From Melastoma dodecandrum (lineage: Eukaryota > Streptophyta > Magnoliopsida > Myrtales > Melastomataceae), in contig JARUPY010000189.1 of NCBI GenBank assembly GCA_029817715.1, positions 992,001 to 1,056,000 of the forward strand: 64,000 bases of DNA. The letters are read 5' to 3'. Shown in pieces: positions 23,301 through 35,373 of the stretch. Numbering within the stretch: the first letter of the stretch is position 1; every line of letters starts with the position of its first letter. The notes below the pieces were generated by a model, which searched no databases, was not told the origin of the DNA, and saw only the letters and a list, made by a program, of their open reading frames with translations. Made by a program: the position numbers and the translations under genes.

Positions 23301-25034
23301 AGAAGTAGTCGCCTAGTCTTGATCTCCGCTTCAACCCTAGCCGTCTCCGAGTCGAATGTCTCCTCCGTTCTTCACCAAAAAAAAAAAACTCTAAAAGCCA
23401 AAGGGAAGGTTTTTCTTAGAGTTACCTCTAAAACTAGAATATATTGATCCCCTAGAAAATATTTCCTAAGATTCTCCAAATCTAGGCAATATTTCTAGGG
23501 AGAATAAAATAAAATAAATCTAAAACTACCAACTAAATAACTAATTGATCCTCTATATCTCCATAATGCAGTCTTAGGAAGACTTGAAGACTCCTCAAGC
23601 GGTTAGCCTTCAAAACTCGCAAGAAAGCTTCGTCAGCTACAGAACCTCCAGGGACGCGTCCCTGAGATCTGAAGGACGCGTCCCTCAGCTCTCTGTCCAT
23701 TGTTCGCTCCTCTTCGCTTTTCTTCGTCCGAGCTTCAAGATCTCCTTCATTTTCCTGCATTAACACATGACAAATCAAGAGGCATCAACAAGATAACCGA
23801 GTCAAGACGAAATAGAAACAAAAACTAATAAAATAACAAAGATCAACTTAAAATAAAACTAAACTAAAAATGACTCAAATCCTACCAAATCTCTATCAAT
23901 ACTCGTCCGACTAACCACATAAAGCCTCGTTAAGGATACGAAATAACCCTACTTTCACAGAGTTATCAACCATCATCTGTGGCCTTCCCACAAAGAGTTT
24001 AACATAGAAGAAATAATGAAAAAGTAATATATGCAAATCGATTGCATACCTTTACCGACGATCAGACCAGATTGCGTCCCGGTGAGACTGTCAAAGGGCT
24101 CCAGTCTGGTAAAATCCAGCACAAGAGCGACTGGGACGAAAATCAAAAGATTAAATAAGCCGAGATATCCTAGGAATTCTGTCATACTCGCTTTCCCCTG
24201 CTTGTCGTTGTCATTCGGGAATTTAACCCGAATAAGGGAGATATAAACAGCATACAATGCAGAGGACATCAAGGCCAGAACATCCCCGAGGAGAGGGTTG
24301 GCAGCAATAGATGTTAGAGTTGATTTTGAATCGCCCAAGCTCACGATTATAGTCCCTCCCATGCAGAGGACAACGCTTATCAGTTTCACCCAAGTGAACT
24401 GCTCTCCCAAGAATACCAGTGCGACCAAGAAGGTAAACAGGCTTGATGCGCTACTTAATATTGTATTGGACTGCAGGAAAACAAGGTATGATGACATGTG
24501 ACAACAAATACACAGAGTTCCTGGGCAATCTCATGGACGATAACATCATCAACTTCAGATGCTTACCGTCACGGTGGTGTATTTCAACGAGAGATTAAAA
24601 GTGAGCTGAGCCAGAAACCAAAAGGGGCCAACCACCAAGCTAGCTTTCGCAACCCTCGTTCGTGTCCATCGTCCCTTCTCAGCAAATTTACATTGTCGAT
24701 CCAACCCATCGCCCTTTGAACCCAACCAACACTCCCCAAGAAGAATCTCCCTTTCGGACTCTCCGGTCGCACGTGACTGCCCGCTCCCATTTCCACTTCC
24801 GGCATTCCCCTTTCTCCAAAACAACCGACTTCCATAACCATCCTCCACGTACCGACGGATTTCCGCGATAGGAACATACACAACGAACAACGAATTACAT
24901 ATGTACGTAATAAGGAACGGTGAAACCCCGGCATCAACGACAGACTGAACGACAAAGCTGGCCACGATCCATATGATCGCGACGGCGACAATGTATGTTA
25001 GCCCTAGCACCCACCTCCAAACTTTATTCTCCAT
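14385..25034 (-). CDS. EamA/SLC35F-type drug-metabolite transporter, last intron invaded by a retrotransposon
   Basis: Three exons, 24567-25034, 24050-24470 and 14385-14686, keep one frame for 396 residues. The start at 25034 (MENKVWRW) is chosen because plant homologues begin at this point; an in-frame ATG lies 24 codons upstream. Exon 1 encodes two hydrophobic helices ([19 protein letters not shown] and [19 protein letters not shown]), a hydrophilic loop and a third helix. Exon 2 encodes several more helices. Exon 3 gives the last ones ([20 protein letters not shown]) and an acidic tail. Close to At3g07080/At4g32140-type proteins; substrate unknown. The exon 2/3 junction splits a Gly codon and still works on paper although the intron is now 9.36 kb. 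Without the inserted element (14809-23968 and one target-site copy) the intron would be about 200 bp. Confidence 0.92.
14809..16287 (-). repeat. 3' LTR of the Athila-like element
   Basis: Starts TGACCACGC and ends GAGTTATCA in plus-strand reading. It matches 22490-23968 almost base for base. On the element's strand a CTATATATC sequence at about 15755-15765 is a plausible TATA box. Two copies of the palindrome GGACGCGTCC at 15971-15980 and 15993-16002 lie upstream of it in U3. Confidence 0.97.
16646..16739 (-). repeat. Cluster of four GGACGCGTCC-type palindromes before the 3' LTR
   Basis: Exact GGACGCGTCC at 16646-16655 and 16730-16739, and one-base variants at 16667-16676 and 16709-16718. 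They lie in the roughly 600-bp untranslated stretch between the pol stop and the 3' LTR, which shows no env-like frame. Confidence 0.9.
16885..22359 (-). CDS. Gag-Pol polyprotein of the Athila-like element
   Basis: A single 1,824-residue frame. The Gag capsid-like domain is at about residues 100-210 ([18 protein letters not shown]). A degenerate zinc knuckle is near 310 ([13 protein letters not shown], last Cys replaced by Tyr). An aspartic protease follows near 670 ([11 protein letters not shown]). Reverse transcriptase has the FMDDFSIFG active site near 1108 and is followed by RNase H. Integrase shows an HHCC zinc region near 1465 ([13 protein letters not shown], then CDRCQ) and the DDE core (DFMGPF, DEGTHF near 1595, then the Glu in [13 protein letters not shown]). 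There is no stop or frameshift, so it could be functional. A spacer between Gag and protease (about residues 510-545) contains the repeated KDAS/EGRV peptide encoded by GGACGCGTCC-type palindromes. Confidence 0.96.
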   Translation of the reverse strand: MRRTRSTEILPFDPEIERTFHRLVREKASAQQSNMDGNLILPQQNEGQQDIDNRPMVEFTSAKPHINRFCIVAPAIQARDYEIKTSVIQMIQNSVMFRGSAIEDPHEHLSKFLSICDSFRQNGVPQDAVRLKLFPFSLKDRAWSWLNSLPAGSISTWEQMEEAFLDQYFPPSKISHMRNEICTFKQHETETFVEAWERFKNLLIQCPYHDLPGWRQLEAFYNGLSETSRKDLNLASNGSFLRKSYVEGRELLETMRRTCVPSQSFDRISGRKVSGAHELDALTSIQAQISALAKKFESVNVQSIQSTTRGCDICGGGHITDQYSASMVEANFIGNQRNNPYSNTYNPGWRNHPNFSWKEQQTMDHRATQPPGFQQPKAPELEKKTNFEDLMTKYMANQDKYMANQDAIIKNQTASIRNLENQVSQLAQALNSRQQGGLPSDTEVNPREYVKAVTLRNGRALEEVPPKIRSSDNKKSSEISDLPREPIDEEANTSKLNKRRDQELQNFHRTVKDASSEFEGRVPEHSVEEATQKDATLPTEGRVLPPTDQPHRPTWIIPNMGKIERPPLPFPQRAKKHDEAQFRKFLDVFKKLHINIPFAEALEQMPSYVKFMKDILSKKRRLGEFETVALTEECSAILQRKLPPKLKDPGSFTIPCTIGSQFNGKALCDLGASINLMPLSVYHELGLGEVKPTSVTLQLADRSITYPRGIVEDVLVKVDKFIFPADFVVLDFEEDKNIPIILGRPFLATGRALIDVQKGELTIRVNDEEVTFNVLKSLKCPNEIDECFLIEDVLSRYSTEIPYEDPLEIAMNSTSSDNEEVQEVITAMDAAPHMLRGAHFETLERPHNPMKPSIEEPPQLELKPLPEHLRYAYLGSNETLPIIISSALTMTQEEKLLRVLREYKRALGWTIADIRGISPSICMHKILLEENHKVSVENQRRLNPNMKEVVKKEIIKWLDAGIIYPISDSSWVSPVQCVPKKGGMTVVSNEKNELIPTRTVTGWRVCMDYRKLNKATRKDHFPLPFIDQMLDRLAGKGFYCFLDGYSGYNQIAIAAEDQEKTTFTCPYGTFAFRRMPFGLCNAPATFQRCMMSIFTDMVEQCLEVFMDDFSIFGMSFDDCLTNLARVLKRCEETNLILNWEKCHFMVREGIVLGHRISNKGIEVDRAKIETIEKLPPPTSVKAIRSFLGHAGFYRRFIKDFSKISKPLCNLLEKDRSFIFDDDCLSAFNELKQRLISAPIVIAPDWNLPFELMCDASDYAVGAVLGQRVNKVFHVIYYASRTLDDTQVNYTTTEKELLAIVYAFDKFRSYLVGTKVIVFTDHSAIKYLISKKEAKPRLIRWVLLLQEFDLEIRDRKGSENQVADHLSRLENATSSPDHMLINESFPDEQLFAVNDLACPWYADFVNYIVSNHIPSDFTPQQKKKFLHDVRYYMWDEPFLFKHCADQVIRRCVPEEEIKGILEHCHSSPYGGHFGGDRTAAKVLQSGFYWPTLFKDSYNFVASCDRCQRVGNISKRHEMPLQGILEVELFDVWGIDFMGPFISSFNNKYILMAVDYVSKWVEAVALPSNDSKVVCKFLKKQIFTRFGTPRAIISDEGTHFCNRYFDQLLKKYGIKHKIATAYHPQTSGQVEVSNREIKRILEKTVCPTRKDWSTKLDDALWAYRTAYKNPIGMSPYRMVFGKACHLPVELEHKAYWALKKLNLNLEEAGGRRLLQLNELDELRLQAYDSARVYKDRTKKWHDGKILPRHFEPGQLVLLFNSRLKLFPGKLKSRWSGPFRVVEVFSYGAVDVLEESSGRIFKVNGQRLKHYRGSFERETSSINLKEP
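20730..20824 (-). repeat. Cluster of four GGACGCGTCC-type palindromes inside gag-pol
   Basis: Exact copies at 20793-20802 and 20815-20824, and variants at 20730-20739 and 20752-20761. All lie in the spacer between Gag and protease and encode the peptides [15 protein letters not shown] and [11 protein letters not shown]. Confidence 0.9.
22468..22484 (-). other. Primer-binding site matching tRNA-Asp
   Basis: The plus strand reads CCCCGGCAGCGGCGCCA, which is the 3' end of plant tRNA-Asp (GTC) with one difference (CAG for CAA), from memory of that tRNA. It lies 5 bp from the 5' LTR, as expected for a minus-strand element. Confidence 0.85.
22490..23968 (-). repeat. 5' LTR of the Athila-like element
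   Basis: Near-identical copy of 14809-16287. The same two GGACGCGTCC palindromes sit at 23652-23661 and 23674-23683. Small differences include a longer A run near 23380 and a two-base deletion near 23238. Confidence 0.97.
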
Positions 25035-25532
25035 TTCCACATCACCCGCCAAGATATCACAAACAATCCCACGCCTCTCCTCTAACAACACAACCAGAAG
25101 ATCCAATTTGAAACTTACCCAGTTAAAAAGGTGAGAACTTTAAGAGATCCCACGATCCTTCGCGGCAAACCCAGATCGAACCCAGAATTGGAATTGCAAT
25201 TGCCCCGGCCAGATTATAACAAAATTTAGTTATGAGCCATATTGCTTCTTCTATGGGTTGATTAGTTTCTGAATATATTAATTCTAGCTCAAAAAGTTTA
25301 ATCAGATTCCAATTTAGGCTCTCAACTTTTGAGTTCTTACTTCATCTCATGTAATTATATGATTCTGTTATTATGGTCAGAATCGACGAGTTTAGATTGG
25401 AAAAGAAAGTCCGGATTTTATTGAAGCACACACTGCTCGTTTCTTCTATTACACGATCTTTTGGGCTCTCACGAACGATCAGCTGAACAATCAAAGTTAT
25501 CAGAGAAGATTCGATCAATGGTGCCATGGTGA
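25035..25532. other. Interval between transporter start and kinase stop
   Basis: About 500 bp. It holds the transporter 5' leader and promoter (next to 25034) and the kinase 3'UTR (next to 25533). I see no gene or repeat. Confidence 0.5.
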
Positions 25533-27159
25533 CTATCTCTCGCTTTGGCACTGCATGTCACGGCAGGAGTTCGAGCCGCATTCCGTGGCCTCTGCGACCA
25601 CCTTCACCTGACCGGCAGCTGCCTCGTCGTCATCCCCTGTGCCATCTTCCCAGAAGTAATCTCCAAGTATGTCGATTATCCTAGCGTCCTTTGGTGGAGG
25701 CTGTCCACGGATGGACTCTCCACTGTTTTCCCCGTCGCCTAACGAGAGGAAGCTCAGAGCAGTGACGATGTCGCTGATCATAGGGCGCATGGATGGTTCT
25801 TCGTTCAAGCACGTGGCTGCTATCGCTACAGCCTGGTTTAGGCAGCGAACCGGGTAGTTGCTCTTGAGAAGTGGATCTGCCAATTCGCCGAATTTTTTGG
25901 GGACTCGGAACACCGGCTCAGCCTGATTAATCAGAAATTGATGATCGAGGATTAGTGCGAGAATGTTTTTCCTCAGGAATCGGTGGTTTTGACTGAGCTT
26001 AGCTTACCCATGTGACAAGGTTTTGCTCCTCGATCGGTCGGGCAGTATCAACGACTCGCCGTCCTGTGATCAACTCCAACAAAACAACTCCGAAGCTGTA
26101 TACGTCCGACTTCAGGGTGAGTTGTCCTGTCCTCTGGTACTCTGGCGCACAATATCCATATGTTCCCATCACACGAGATGAGACATGCATCTTCTCGCCG
26201 GTTGGCCCGAGCTTCGCAAGCCCAAAATCTGATAGCTTGGCGTTGAATTCCTCGTCCAGCAGGATGTTCGAAGATTTCAAGTCCCGGTATATCACCGGGG
26301 GATTCACCTTGTCATGCAGGTACTCGAGTCCCTTGGCTGCACCCCAGGCGATCTTCATCCTTGTGGACCATTCCAGAGGCTTTTGGCTTGGCGAAAGATC
26401 TATGGATGAAGCACACAAATACATGCGACTCAGTCGTGCTTTATTTCGCCAGGTATAAAAAAAATGCAACTTCTGGGGAGGAAATCACCGAGGAGATGAT
26501 CCTCCAGCGACCGTTGCGGCATGTACTCATAAACCAACAACCTCTGTTCCCCGTCGGCGCAATACCCGACAAGGTTAACAAGATTCTCGTGGTGCAAGAG
26601 GCTCAGCATCAGAACCTCGACAAGGAACTCCCTGTTCCCTTGCAGACCATTCCTGTCCAATTGCTTCACCGCAACAACCTAAAGCAATCGAACCAAATCA
26701 ATAGGATCTAATGAGCTCCACCTCAAGGAAGCTCACGAAAATTATCTCTAGAGTAGTGGGTTACCTGATCGGTTTGCTCAAGCTTGCCCTTATATACTCT
26801 CCCGAACCCGCCTTCACCTATCAAGCACTCCTGTCGGAAGTTCTTCGTTGCAGCCGCGAGCTCCCGGAAAGTAAAAGTCTGCGCCTTGATGTTTTTCCCC
26901 CCTGAGTCTTTCCCAACATCCTTATAGCTTGCGGGTTCTGCACCCACGAAACATCGTCATTACCGAACAACGCGAGCAAGAAATCTCCACAGGAGACAAA
27001 CTCGACGACGATCCACTCACCCGGACCCGGCCGTGGCTGGTGTAAGGTGTCTTGTCTCGTTGGAGCGGGGGTCTGTTGCTGCTGCTGCTGCTGCCTTTTG
27101 CCACTATCCGACCTCCTCTGTTTGTTCGCGTGTCCGGGAAAACAGCCAAAGCAACTCAT
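25533..27159 (-). CDS. Receptor-like cytoplasmic kinase, PBL/RLCK-VII type (At3g07070-like)
   Basis: Five exons, 27021-27159, 26765-26937, 26489-26678, 26008-26399 and 25533-25922, join in frame to 427 residues. The amino terminus MSCFGCF offers Cys residues for palmitoylation and membrane attachment. A Gln run follows at residues 23-29. The kinase domain runs from about 80 to 365 and has all key motifs: the Gly loop [18 protein letters not shown] with the catalytic Lys, [22 protein letters not shown], the activation segment [15 protein letters not shown], and [20 protein letters not shown] kinases relay signals from surface receptors in immunity and growth; the substrate here cannot be read. 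The sequence fits At3g07070. It is divergent from the EMB1974-like gene. Confidence 0.95.
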
Positions 27160-27989
27160 CTCCTAGTAAACACTCCGTTCCCGAAAGAAACAAAAGAAAC
27201 CCGACGACAGAACTAAAACTGCGAACCTATCGAACCAAACAAGAAAAGGGGTCGTCGGACGTTGGCCGTCACCGGTTCGATCTAATTCCTGGGGAGACAG
27301 GGGAGATTCCTAGGGAGGAGCTTGTGGTATATATGTATGAATGGATCAAGTCCGAGGATTGTTATGGTTTGGGAAGGTATGTGGTAACAAGAATCCAGGC
27401 CATATGATTAGCCATCTCCATTGGTTTCCAATTGAAATATACACACGTCAGACGTCGCACGAAAAAAGGAAAGGAATGTTTGAACAAGGAATTTCAGTTT
27501 CGATGTGATTAACAAGAATCACTACACAAAAAGCAAAAACGAAGGGAAGAAGAATAGAAGAGGAAGTAGTTTTTCTTTTGACACTTGTTGGTATGTTTTG
27601 GGGGTGAAAAGATGGATTAAGTTAGCGCAAACGATGGATGACAAGAAAAAGAGATGGATTAGTTTAAACTAGGAATAGTTCAATGATTCAAACACCCACC
27701 CACCCAACAACAAAACTAACAAACAAAGTTTATATTTATTCGTAATCACAGATAGAAAGAACAAATTCATTACGTGGGAATCGTAAGAAAAAGTATTTTT
27801 CAATCGACGTGCTTTGTATATAATACTGAAATCGAATTTCACATGCCAAGACATAATGTACATAAAAAGATTTAAGAACCTGCTTATTATCCCCTGGCTC
27901 GGTCATTGCTTCCGACAACCTTTGAAGACACTCCCACTTCCTTCGTCCGTCTTGTCCTGGGACTAGTGAAGAGGAAACCGGGGGAATTC
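27160..27989. promoter_or_regulatory. Divergent promoter interval between kinase and EMB1974-like genes
   Basis: 830 bp shared by two outward-facing genes. It is AT-rich in the middle (27480-27870). No repeat or further coding region seen. Confidence 0.5.
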
Positions 27990-30900
27990 ATGGCGATGAG
28001 GAGGCCCAATCGGTTGTCCCGTATTGGGAGGCTCTTCCATCCCCGTGCTTGTGCTTCTTCTTCTTCTCCTGCGACGCCTTCTATAGGTTCGTTTCTCGTT
28101 GTAGTCTTTCAGTTGACCGGGTTTTTTTCCTGATGTTTTGGCGAAGTTTGAATCGTTCTCGATTTCTAGTTGTGGGTGTGTCCTGATTAGTTTTTCACTT
28201 GATGGGAAGATCTGGGTCGGTTCTGTTTGGGCGATTGTCATTGGCGGGTGTTGAAGGGTTTTTCGGTTTTTGTACGACTCAAGGGCTTTAGGATAATTTC
28301 TTTTAAGAATAAACCTTCTGCGACTTATTGTTCATGATGAGCAGATTGCGGAATTTAGCGACTACAGTTAAGTGATTGCATTTGATTTGTCGTTTGTCAT
28401 TGCTCAGGGGATTGTGGATTGGTTTCGCGTAGGCTTTCTTCTTTGGTTTCTAAAAGTCATGCGCCAGGAAGAGCAAAGGCTATCCCGGGAATCAGACTGT
28501 GTGACTCGTTGAGGTAATGTAACGGACGGATGCTGAAAAGAATAGAAAAACTAGTTGCTTCTGCTTCGTCTTTTGGAGTTTTGAAGTTCATGTTTCAACT
28601 CATCTTTAGCAGTGGTTTGCAGGTTCTCAACATGTCTGAGGACACTGAGTGATGCTCTGGGAGAAGTTGATTTGGGAGAAGTTGATTTCTTATATTTTAT
28701 CGAGTCTAATTTTAGCGAACCTTCAGGTATGAATTTAAATATGACAATAATTACACTCGCTGGATCCAATTCATTTTCAATGGATTCTCCAGTCATAATT
28801 TCATGACCTATATTCTGTTGGTCTGCAAGATGTGGCCAAGTTTAGTGTGGTAACAAGCAATCTTGAGCTTATAGTTCTCTCAGATTCTACTTGCAAATGC
28901 TGACCTTTGTATGCATAAGCTCCTTGTTGTACTGAAAATAACATATTTTGGCTGTTTTGTGGGTTCATAATTCATATTTCTGTTTTTCTTTCTTGGGTTT
29001 GCATTTACATGTAATCCTGCTCATAGGTCCTGATCATTGTTGGTTGAATAAAGACGAAGCAAAAGAAAATCATTCCGGTGTAGATAAAGGACAAATTATT
29101 CTGGTTGGACTTCTATATGATAAGTCTTCCTCCGTAGGCGGTCAACCAGTTACGATGCTCAACAATTTAAAGTGCATTCAACAGAGGTACACCCATTAAT
29201 CCACTATTTAACTGCATGCTTTAGGAAGGTTGCTTGGTGTGTCCTCGAAGCTTTTCCAATGATTGTGCCGTTGCAGGTGCCCAAGGCTGCATGTGATGGG
29301 CTTTCATGCTGGTAGCATGGCTGATTCTTCTACTTACCAAACCTGCCTTTATCAATTAGTAATGAAGGAATACATTACTTTTCCCATACTTTTGACCAAC
29401 AAAAACTTTTCTGAGGTTAGATTTGATGATTTTTGTGTTCCACCAGTATTACTTTGCCTTTCAGGCACCAGAAAACATAAATGTTTGCACAAGTATTCAA
29501 ACTGAACAAATTTATTCCAGGGCAATGTCCTGCATTTTTTTATGAATGGTTATTTCTGTGCTTGCTGGTCAGACTTCTTCCATCTATCTGTTATTTTGTC
29601 TAAAACAAATTGCACCAATGTTAATTGAGATAAATCAATTTGCAATTTTATAGTTGATGGACAAAGCGAGTGTTATTTTTAGAGAATATATATGCTTGAC
29701 TTGTTAAGTGAATATGCATAATTTCCTTGCATAATCCTCTACCACTGGGGCTTATTGTTGCTGTTAAAAGTTTTCTCTTTCTAAAGTCTTGTTTTTATTT
29801 TCCTTTGGCTAATTTTTTGATGTATTTTGGCTGTTGGCTTATTCTCAGCTCTGTGCTCCTGCTTTTCCAATCAATTTTGCAGATTCCAAGGGGTTCACAT
29901 TATGTTCTATTTAAAGACTTCAAGAATCCCGTGATTTTCCATGAGAGAGACCTGGACATCGATGCAATTGAAAATGGTAATATCCAAACTAATAATGCTC
30001 ATGACACGGACGTCTATCTCAAATCTCCAATCTATGGATATTGGTGGAAGTATTGTAAAGTTGCATTGTCATCCAATTTGCTGCAAAACACATTTCGATG
30101 CTTTATTACATGCATTTTATTAGCTGTTCAAAAGTCACTCAATAGTGGATTGGTTAAAGGCCATTTGACTCAGTGTTATAACTATATAGGGCAATCAATA
30201 ACTAAGTCTTCACATATCTGGGGTTTGGAATTAAGTCATCTAGTGTTGATGATGGGGTGATATGTTTTCCTCCCCATTTGTAGGGTCTCTTTTGGCATAT
30301 GAAACTCACATATTTGTGTATCAATATTTTGCGTTTTGAAAGCTTACAATTTTTTTTACCAAAATGAGAAAAGGAGCGAGCATTGAAGTGTGGTATGACA
30401 TGTTTGAAATGGCTCTGATGAATTTGAAATGCTTTAGACTGTTAGCAGTTAGATCCATTGAGGATCTGAAAATAACGCCCTCACAGATGTTAGGTATGAT
30501 GAGAATGTTTTTCTAAGGACGTGACACAAGTGTATGCTTATGCCTATTTACTTTGTTTGTATTAATGTGGAAACTAATGTTTGTATTAATGTGGAAACTA
30601 ATGTTTGGTTGTCGAGAACGAGACTTTATTTTTAACTTTGTTTATTTTTGTGTAGCTATCACGGATCTATGTAAGCAAGATGTCGACAGGCCCAGTGCTC
30701 CTGATCCGGAGAAAAGAGATGCTTTCAGAGAGCCTTATGTCTCCTATATCATGCAAAATCTTCTTCTTTCTTCCCCAGGTATTAGGCTACAAAGGTTGTC
30801 CAGCATCTTAAAATCCAGCTTAGCTCTGTCACGTTGTAGTGTCCTCACTGTCACACAAACCGCTAAATCATGCTCCTTGAGATTTATTAATTTCTTTCTT

Positions 30901-33900
30901 CCTGCATCTTATGGAAATCTTATAAAGTTATTTGGTACGAAGTGGTCATGTTTCGAGTAGTATATGTCAATGTTTTTGCTTTGTCTCTTCATTGCCTTGT
31001 CATGTCCAATCACATTTTAAACATATTGCATCTTTTCTTAGGCATTGTCTTGCTCTCTCATTTGCCTTATTCCAGATCTTTTAAAGGTGGATCTTCCAGT
31101 GTGTTGTTCTCAACTCTTTCCTCTTCTTTGTCTCAGGTTGTGTTTCTGTTGATGAGAGTCAAGCTTTCATTCATATTTCAGACAACAATCATCACCGAAT
31201 CATTAAATGTGATGAAAATGGAAGAATTTTGGATTGTGTATGTTTCGTAGACTTCTTCAGTTTAGTCCACAGACTATTAATTGCATATTTGTGTTTTGTT
31301 GCTGTACATAATTTTATTCCATTTCTTGTTCTGATAATTTATTATATTATATTGCAGATTGGTTCTCTTCCAGGTTTTGAAGATGGAGAATTTGAATCGG
31401 CTAAATTTTTTTGCCCTGCATCTTCTCTTTTTGACCCAGTTGAGGCTTGCCTGTACATTGTAGATTCAGAGGTAGTGTACGAGGAAGTTCTTTTGCAATT
31501 TCTTGGTAATTTAGTCTCACGTGAGGAAAATGTAGAAAACATTGTTTCTTTAGCTTGAAATATAAAACTGATCTTCGGAGTTGATATTGTGATGTTATTG
31601 AGTAGATTTGTCTCTTTTGGAGATTGTTTCCGGATGTGTTTATCTTGGTATTCTGGTATTCTATCAGAACCATGCTATCAGGAAAGCTGATATGGAAAGG
31701 CGGGTTGTTGAGACGATATATCCCAAGGACGATAGCCGAAGAAAAGTTAATTCGCTCTGGACCTGGGTGAAGGAAGTCGTGGGTTTGAGTAGCGATGAGA
31801 ATGTAGAACTTGAAAGTGATGCAGGTGAACTGATGTTTCCTTGGCATATTATCCGGCTGGAAGATGGTGCTTTGTTTGTGGTGAACCGCAGGTAAAGCAT
31901 GCCAGTAGCTTTTCCTTTTTTTTTTGGGGGGGAGGGGGGTGTTGGGTTGATAATTACGTGAGAAAGACAATTGGATCTTTGCACATAACAGTTCTATGGA
32001 AGTTAAGACGTTGACTACCTCCATTTACTTTAGAAACATTTGTCTCTATTTGAAATACTTTATATGGTGACAATGACCTCTGCATTTGCAGCTTTGACAC
32101 CTTATGGATTGTGGATTCGAGTTCAGGGAAGCTGAAGGATGTAATCAAAGGTTTAGAACAGACGCTAGGCTTGTATAAGTTCCTGATTCATTATCCATAT
32201 ATTTATGCTCCGTTTAGTGGTTTAAAGCGCTAAACTTGATGATTAGGAATCCCTGAAGTTTTAGAAGCTTGTGAAGAGTTGACCGAGAAGCGAATGTCTC
32301 TTATAAAGCAGCTGCCCCATGGATTGCAGCACACGTTGTTGAAGTCTGCTGGGGAAGGATTAGTTTATGGAAGTCTTCTATCATCAATAATCTCTATGAG
32401 GGAGCACATAATCTTATGTGATCCAGGTACCCCATTTTGTCCGTCCTTGTTTTAGGTTAACAGAAATTGCATCAACACGTTGCTATGATCAATAAAACGA
32501 ACTTCTTTGTAGTTGGTCATAGGGTCTTGAAATTCAATAGAGAATCTGGGGATCTGTCGAATTTCGAGTTATCGAATTTCGGTGCTCTTGGACAGCCATA
32601 TTGGCTGACCGCTCCGTTGGAAAGAGTATACGCCCAGTGAGTTTATTGGCATGAGATTATATTGATCTGATGTAGTTAATTAATCTTCTCATTCTGTCGC
32701 CAGTCCCCTAACTTCGTTCCCTGTTAATTATGTTTTCTGTTGCTTTGTGATTGGAAGGAATATTCACCTTCAGGGAACAAAGGTCGATCACACCGAAGAG
32801 TTCAGCTTACTACCGGGTATCGTTCTTTCTCTTTTATTTATCTTGGGAAACTGCAGTTTGCTGGAATCCCATAAATTCTGTCACTGTATTTCACGGGGTC
32901 AAAATGGGCAGGTAGTATGAATTTGCAGAATGGAAAAATTAGTTTCAGAATAACTTGAAAATTCCCAGCATTTTCTCAATGGTCGTCCACCACAAGGGTT
33001 GATGTGGTCTAATGTGGAAAGATAAGCAGAAACTCTATCGCATGCTACTGAATCACATTGTGCAGACTCATGTTCACTTTAATTCACTTTTTTATGATTA
33101 TACTGTAAAGGGAATCCAAGAAAATCTTAGAAAGAAATCCTTTTTAACAGTAGAAATCACTTCAATTCTATTCATAGAACAGTGCATTCTTTTTATGCCT
33201 GTGCACTAGGCGCTATGTTCTTTACTTCTTGATTTTTCTTCCGTTAAGGATTTTTTTTTCTGGGAATCCATTATTTATGTTTGTCGTACTGAGTTCAGTT
33301 AATGTCTTCAGGTAAGGTTAACATACAAATAAATGTGGAGATACCTGCTGACACAGAACTAGTTGAAACATTACAAGACAGCTCGATTTGGCGTCAGGCA
33401 AGAGGTACTGCTACAGAATTACTGGGATCGGGAGGAGCCGTGGGAACTTCAGAGAAGGTTTTCCCCGCAAATCGAGGATACAATCACTTTATGATGCTTG
33501 TTACTTTTTCATAGCTAATCAGAGGACTTTGGATAATGATTTTGGCAGGTTGGTGTGGCTCAACAATGGTACGACGAATTGGACAATCTCGCTTTTACCA
33601 GTCCCGAATTGGAGCCCGAGTCGGAACCGGAGGTTGAAGCGGAAGATGATGCCGCTGCAGAAAGAAGCACATCAAATGGGAAAGTTCGAATCGACTGTAC
33701 TGTCAATACTAGTCCTGGAACCGGCGAGGTGCGTGTACCTAGACTCCCCTCATTCACTATCTCGACTGGTCATATCCCGACTTCCCATCTTCCTTTCAAT
33801 TTTGCCAGGTGGTCGTTAATGCCGCCTTGTACTTGAGACTTCATCGGAGCTTAGATGTCGCAGAAGACAAGCAGGAAATGTACGCCGGGAAATTGGCGGA

Positions 33901-34108
33901 CTTCATGGTTCCTGATTATGCCAGGGAGACGGGTAGGCCTCTCTGCCAGCAGATACTGCTGAATCCAAGCATAAACTTGAAGGATGTAATATTCGTCAGG
34001 CCACTGCATGTGAGAGTAAGGTTGGACAGCCAGAGGCACCCGAAGGCCAACAACTCCAAGGCCGTCGTCTTGACGGAGTCCTCCATCGAAGTTAACTTGT
34101 CGCTGTAA
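27990..34108 (+). CDS. EMB1974-like NHL-repeat protein (At3g07060-like)
   Basis: Seventeen exons hold one frame for 769 residues: 27990-28086, 28408-28513, 28623-28726, 29027-29186, 29277-29415, 29883-29976, 30656-30778, 31137-31237, 31358-31471, 31668-31891, 32092-32150, 32247-32426, 32513-32636, 32758-32816, 33312-33457, 33549-33728 and 33809-34108. The first 70 residues are Arg/Ser-rich and poor in acidic residues, like an organelle transit peptide. Residues 105-230 resemble a thioredoxin-like region (LHVMGFHAGSM), then NHL beta-propeller strands follow (AFIHISDNNHHRIIKCDENGRILDC; NHAIRKADMERRVVETI; TLWIVDSSSGKL). The Arabidopsis counterpart is embryo-lethal when lost; its molecular role is not established. 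An acidic linker (EPESEPEVEAEDD) precedes the C-terminal beta-rich domain. Confidence 0.92.
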
Positions 34109-35373
34109 GATCGTTCTCATCATAGCTGGTCTGCGAATCCAAGTTTAGGGATCGGACCTTTGTGATTCAATAATGTTGTTGTGTCAATGAAGAAGACCTG
34201 CAAACTGGGAATTTACGTGTGGTTTACTTTTAACAGCTTCATCCTGTTGGTACTAAATTATTCATTACTTTTTAATCTAGTTTGGTCCATTTTTGGGATC
34301 ATTGAGGTAATGTCACCCTCACCCCCCTAATTAAGATGGTTTAAGGGGGGGAAAAGGGAGGAGCTCATCACCATGACCAAGTCCTATTTGAAGCTAGAGA
34401 TGAGGAGAATATGAGGAAATAGAGGGTTTGGGTTTCATTGTTGAAGCTAATCTCTTCAGAGGACAGCAGGATCATGAGCTTCTATGATTGAGCAATAGCT
34501 TTGTTCATTTTTATCTTCTTCTACTTTTTCTCCCCCAATTCATGCATCCGATCAAACAACTTGGGATTGGAAATGTCACTGCTGGGAAAAGATTTTGTGC
34601 ATCAAATCATGGGGTGATGATGGCTTTTTGTTTGGGATGGTGGATAGCTTTATTGGGTGATGTGCAATGTTTTCGTGTTCTCTTTCCCTTTCAATTTTTT
34701 CTTTTTCCCCCTTTAATCTTTCACCTTTCTCTTTTGACTGACAAGGTTTAAAGAAAAAAAGCAGAAGGTCCCATTCATCCATTTCATTTCAATTCTATTA
34801 AAAAAAAAAATTTCCTCTTTATGCTTTAAACGTGGTGACTGTAAATTAATTTGCCGTAATTCCAATGATCAATTCCGTTAAGAACAAGACCACTTGTGTT
34901 GATCTTAGGACTCGAGAATCATTTACCTGATTTGGCAAATTATTTGAATAAAACTATCTCTGCCCATTGATTAAAAAAATGAATAGAAAAAAATACAAAA
35001 AATAAAAGAAGATAGCCTATGACACCCATTGAAAGATTGAGACCATTGAACTATTCACTTAAACCCTTGTTCATATTATATGAATATATCTAATTTAGGA
35101 AAGAAAGGGGGGAGTAATCACCATAAGAGATTACAAAGAACATATGTCTAGTAAATATTAGTGTATATGTTTGCTATACAATTTCAAGAGAAGAAAAGTA
35201 AAGGGAGGGAGGTAGAGAACATAGGCAAAGGACATGGACATGATATAGCCAATTGAAACCACCCTCCCCCCCCAAAAAAGGCAAAAGGAACAACACCCCT
35301 CTCTTCACCAAATTGTAGGATACAATAACACTAGAGATCCACCGACTTAAGTAATGCATTCGAGCGTCATGGT
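34109..35373. other. Intergenic interval, AT-rich
   Basis: Contains the 3'UTRs of the EMB1974-like gene and, from the right, of the CLE gene. No coding region recognised. Confidence 0.5.

Larger units (their letters stand above)
14809..23968 (-). mobile_element. Complete Athila-like Ty3/gypsy LTR retrotransposon
   Basis: A 9,160-bp element with LTRs at 22490-23968 (5') and 14809-16287 (3'), each 1,479 bp and running TG...CA. It is flanked by the 5-bp target-site duplication ACCAT (14804-14808 and 23969-23973). The primer-binding site is at 22468-22484 and the purine-rich tract TTTGGGGGTG lies at about 16288-16297 (minus strand). One uninterrupted 1,824-aa Gag-Pol frame is present. No env-like frame and no chromodomain are visible. 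The tRNA-Asp primer site, LTR size and Gag/protease style fit the Athila branch of the non-chromovirus Ty3/gypsy elements. It is transcribed in the same direction as the host transporter gene. By eye the LTRs differ at roughly 25 positions plus a few small indels, so the insertion is fairly young. Confidence 0.95.

Noticed and set aside
31401..32024. 207-codon minus-strand frame inside the EMB1974-like gene
   Set aside because: Antisense across exons and introns of a gene whose seventeen exons join in frame.
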